From assembly GCF_900475675.1 (NCBI RefSeq), contig NZ_LS483403.1, positions 1,729,522-1,793,521 on the forward strand: DNA of 64,000 bases, in the 5' to 3' direction. The notes under the pieces were generated by a model that made no database searches, had not been told where the DNA came from, and worked only from the letters and a program-made list of their open reading frames with translations. Source of the stretch: Streptococcus lutetiensis. Its GTDB lineage: Bacteria; Bacillota; Bacilli; Lactobacillales; Streptococcaceae. Of this stretch, positions 61,697 to 64,000 are shown piece by piece. The position numbers and the translations under genes are program-made. Every line of letters begins with the position of its first letter. Position 1 is the first letter of the stretch.

Positions 61697-62947
61697 GTGA
61701 AAAAAATAACATTTCAAAAAGTCAATTACAAAAAAATCCTTAAACCACTATCCGTTATTTTAGTTGGTTTCATCGGAGGAGTTGCTGGGACCTTACTCAT
61801 TTTGAATATGGCTGGCATCTCAATCAATAATGTTAGTGGTTCAAGTACAAAAACTACAACAAGTAAAGTAAGTTACTCAAATACTAATGATACGACAAAA
61901 GCTGTCGAAAAAGTGAGAGAAGCAGTCGTATCAGTCATCAATTATCAATCAAATAGCTCTTCAAATGATTTGTATATGCAAATGTTTGGTGGCAATTTAG
62001 ACAATAACACTAATAATGGATCAGATAGTGATTTAAGTATCGCTAGTGAAGGTTCTGGGGTTATTTACAAAAAAGACGGCAATTCTGCTTATGTCGTTAC
62101 TAATAACCACGTTGTCGATGGTGCTAGTCAAATCGAAATCATGCTTTCTGACGGTACAAAAGTAGTCGGTGAATTAGTCGGTACCGATACATACTCAGAT
62201 ATCGCCGTTGTCAAAATTGCTTCTGATAAAGTCACAACGGTAGCTGAATTTGCTAATTCAGATAAAATTACTGTTGGTGAAACAGCCATTGCTATTGGTA
62301 GCCCTCTAGGTACTGATTATGCTAACTCTGTGACACAAGGAATTGTCTCAAGTCTAAGCCGTACAGTTACAATGACTAACGACGATGGCGAAACAATTTC
62401 AACCAATGCTATCCAAACTGATGCCGCTATTAACCCAGGTAACTCTGGTGGTGCTTTGATTAACATTGAAGGACAAGTAATCGGTATTAATTCAAGTAAA
62501 ATCTCTTCTACCTCAGATTCTGGATCAGGTAATTCTGTAGAAGGTATGGGATTTGCTATTCCAGCTAATGATGTGGTTAAAATTATTAATCAATTAGAAG
62601 CAAACGGAAAAGTTATTCGTCCAGCACTTGGTATCACAATGGCTAACCTAAGCGATTTATCAACAACAACAATCAGTCGCCTAAATATTCCAACTAGCGT
62701 CACATCTGGTATCGTCGTTGCTTCAGTTCAATCAGGTATGCCTGCTGAAGGAGTACTTAAAAAATACGATGTAATCACAGCTATTGATGATAAAGATGTC
62801 TCTTCTATCACAGATCTTCAAAGTGTTCTTTACGGTCATTCAACTGGAGATTCTATTAAAGTAACCTTCTATCGTGGTACTGACAAGAAAACAGAAACTA
62901 TTAAACTAACGAAAACAACACAAGACCTCTCTTCATCAAATCAATAA
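61697..62947 (+). CDS. htrA: Serine protease HtrA (DegP)
   Basis: A 416-residue surface protease. One N-terminal membrane helix (about 16-38) anchors it. The trypsin-like domain holds the triad: His in TNNHVVDGA, Asp in YSDIAVVKI, Ser in [11 protein letters not shown]. One PDZ domain fills the C-terminus (about 310-405). It removes misfolded proteins at the cell surface and affects competence. Start is GTG at 61697 after AAAGGAGGAAG. parB follows 67 bases later. Confidence 0.96.
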   Translation: MKKITFQKVNYKKILKPLSVILVGFIGGVAGTLLILNMAGISINNVSGSSTKTTTSKVSYSNTNDTTKAVEKVREAVVSVINYQSNSSSNDLYMQMFGGNLDNNTNNGSDSDLSIASEGSGVIYKKDGNSAYVVTNNHVVDGASQIEIMLSDGTKVVGELVGTDTYSDIAVVKIASDKVTTVAEFANSDKITVGETAIAIGSPLGTDYANSVTQGIVSSLSRTVTMTNDDGETISTNAIQTDAAINPGNSGGALINIEGQVIGINSSKISSTSDSGSGNSVEGMGFAIPANDVVKIINQLEANGKVIRPALGITMANLSDLSTTTISRLNIPTSVTSGIVVASVQSGMPAEGVLKKYDVITAIDDKDVSSITDLQSVLYGHSTGDSIKVTFYRGTDKKTETIKLTKTTQDLSSSNQ

Positions 62948-63014
62948 TTTGACTTAAAACTAAAAACTAATGAGGCTGAGCTTCTCAGCTTCATTTTTTT
63001 AAAGGGAAAAAACT

Positions 63015-63797
63015 ATGATTGAAACACTTAATCTCATACCTATTGACGATATTGCACCAAATCCTTATCAACCTCGCTTGAAATTTAAACCAGAAGAATT
63101 AGAAGAACTTTCTCGCTCAATAAAGGCAAACGGCCTCATACAGCCGATAATCGTCCGTAAATCAGATATTTTTGGTTATGAGCTCATTGCAGGCGAAAGA
63201 CGTCTTAAAGCATCAAAAATGGCTGGTTTAAGCGAAATTCCTGCAATTATAAAAGATATTACTAATAAAGAAAGCATGCAGCTTGCTATTGTCGAAAATT
63301 TGCAGCGCTCTGACCTTAATCCTATTGAAGAAGCCAAGGCTTATCAGCAATTGCTCGATAAAAATCAAATGACCCATGAAGAATTAGCACAATTTATGGG
63401 AAAATCTCGTCCTTATATTACGAATTGCTTGCGCTTATTGAATTTACCGACGATTATTTCTCATGCCGTCGAAAAAGGTGAACTTTCTCAAGGACATGCG
63501 CGTGTGCTGCTGACACTTAAGGACGAAAAAGAGCAGGAGAAGTGGTACCAAAAAATTCTGAACGAGGATATGAGCGTTCGCAAACTCGAACAAGCTGTAA
63601 AATCTACTAAAAAGAAAAAAACATCTTCTAAAGTAAGCAAAAAAGATATTTTTATCCGTCATCAAGAAGAAGAATTATCAAAATTATTAGGTCTTCCTGT
63701 CACCTTATCACTTTCTAAAAGTGGCTTTAAAGGAGACTTACAATTACATTTTCAATCAGAAGAAGACTTAAACAGAATTATCAACAGGCTAAAATAG
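63015..63797 (+). CDS. parB: Chromosome partitioning protein ParB (Spo0J)
   Basis: A 260-residue protein. The CTP-binding motif region has IAGERRLKASKMAGL and VENLQRSDLNPIEEAKAY, followed by the HTH (MTHEELAQFMGKSRPYITNCLRLL). It binds parS sites near oriC and loads SMC. AAAGGGAAAA precedes the ATG. It is the last gene before oriC and dnaA. No parA lies next to it, as in other streptococci. Confidence 0.96.
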   Translation: MIETLNLIPIDDIAPNPYQPRLKFKPEELEELSRSIKANGLIQPIIVRKSDIFGYELIAGERRLKASKMAGLSEIPAIIKDITNKESMQLAIVENLQRSDLNPIEEAKAYQQLLDKNQMTHEELAQFMGKSRPYITNCLRLLNLPTIISHAVEKGELSQGHARVLLTLKDEKEQEKWYQKILNEDMSVRKLEQAVKSTKKKKTSSKVSKKDIFIRHQEEELSKLLGLPVTLSLSKSGFKGDLQLHFQSEEDLNRIINRLK

Positions 63798-63827
63798 CTT
63801 GTGAATTTCTCATTTTCAATTTCATAG

Positions 63828-64000
63828 TTTTCCACAATAAAAAGCGGCCAAAATCACTGATTTTAGGCTTTTTTATATGTTTTCCACACCCTGTGGAAAA
63901 CTCCTATAAACAGTGTGGGTTTTTTATTTTCACAGCTGTGGAAAACTTTGAGATTTTATGTTAAAATAATTTATGAATTATCCACAAAAAGGAATAGACT
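63828..64000. other. oriC-proximal region with DnaA boxes
   Basis: A perfect TTATCCACA (63978-63986) and near matches TTTTCCACA (63828, 63880) and TGTGGAAAA (63892, 63937) occur in both directions. The window ends here; dnaA probably follows. A parB terminator with GCCAAAATCA/TGATTTTAGGC arms is at about 63842-63876. Confidence 0.85.

Overview
The window is low-GC chromosomal DNA from a Firmicute, almost certainly a Streptococcus. The evidence is the gene order parB, htrA, rlmH, tRNA genes, trpS, guaB, recF, yaaA, the M16 peptidase pair, pgsA and the ecf genes; a CiaR-type operator in front of htrA; and DnaA boxes at the right edge. The species cannot be fixed from the sequence alone. The right end lies just before dnaA and oriC, so this is the left (last) arm of the chromosome next to the replication origin.

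Left part (1-9.3 kb): an accessory patch holds an XRE regulator, a frameshifted Fic gene, three exact-period 41-bp hairpin repeats, an unknown two-helix membrane protein and a second frameshifted gene. It is followed by a lipid kinase, a DUF389 membrane protein, and a cell-envelope stress operon (GlsB, AmaP, DUF2273, Gls24/Asp23, CsbD) behind a strong promoter and a hairpin-rich leader.

Middle (9.3-27.8 kb): an IS3-family element with a nonsense mutation in orfA, DUF1304, a YhgE/Pip protein with a divergent TetR regulator, and an internally deleted IS3 derivative. Then come core genes: rpsD with a structured leader, veg, dnaB, rplI, gdpP, mnmG with a candidate terminated leader RNA, mnmA, sdaAB/sdaAA and a HAD phosphatase. 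Two secreted muralytic-type proteins follow, sharing a near-identical upstream motif.

Mobile element (27,807-41,038): a 13.2-kb integrated element bounded by 23-bp direct repeats lies in the 3' end of ecfT. It carries a tyrosine integrase, phage-type repressor, antirepressor, many very small genes and an ArpU-like regulator, so it looks like a phage satellite or prophage remnant. It has been invaded by two IS30, one IS982 and one IS1182 element, most of them broken. Integration replaced the last codons of ecfT.

Right part (41-64 kb): the run yfmF-yfmH-rodZ-pgsA-ecfA1-ecfA2-ecfT reads leftward. yaaA-recF, a GRP sugar transporter, guaB, trpS (with a tryptophan T-box), a YitT protein, an ABC-F ATPase and a YfhO-like protein follow. 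A second IS3 copy carries a 13-bp deletion in orfB. The window ends with tRNA-Asn, tRNA-Glu and tRNA-Arg, rlmH, htrA, parB and DnaA boxes. No clearly new complete system is visible. The most unusual items are the 41-bp hairpin repeats beside the Fic gene, the leader RNA before mnmG, and the mobile element's effect on ecfT.
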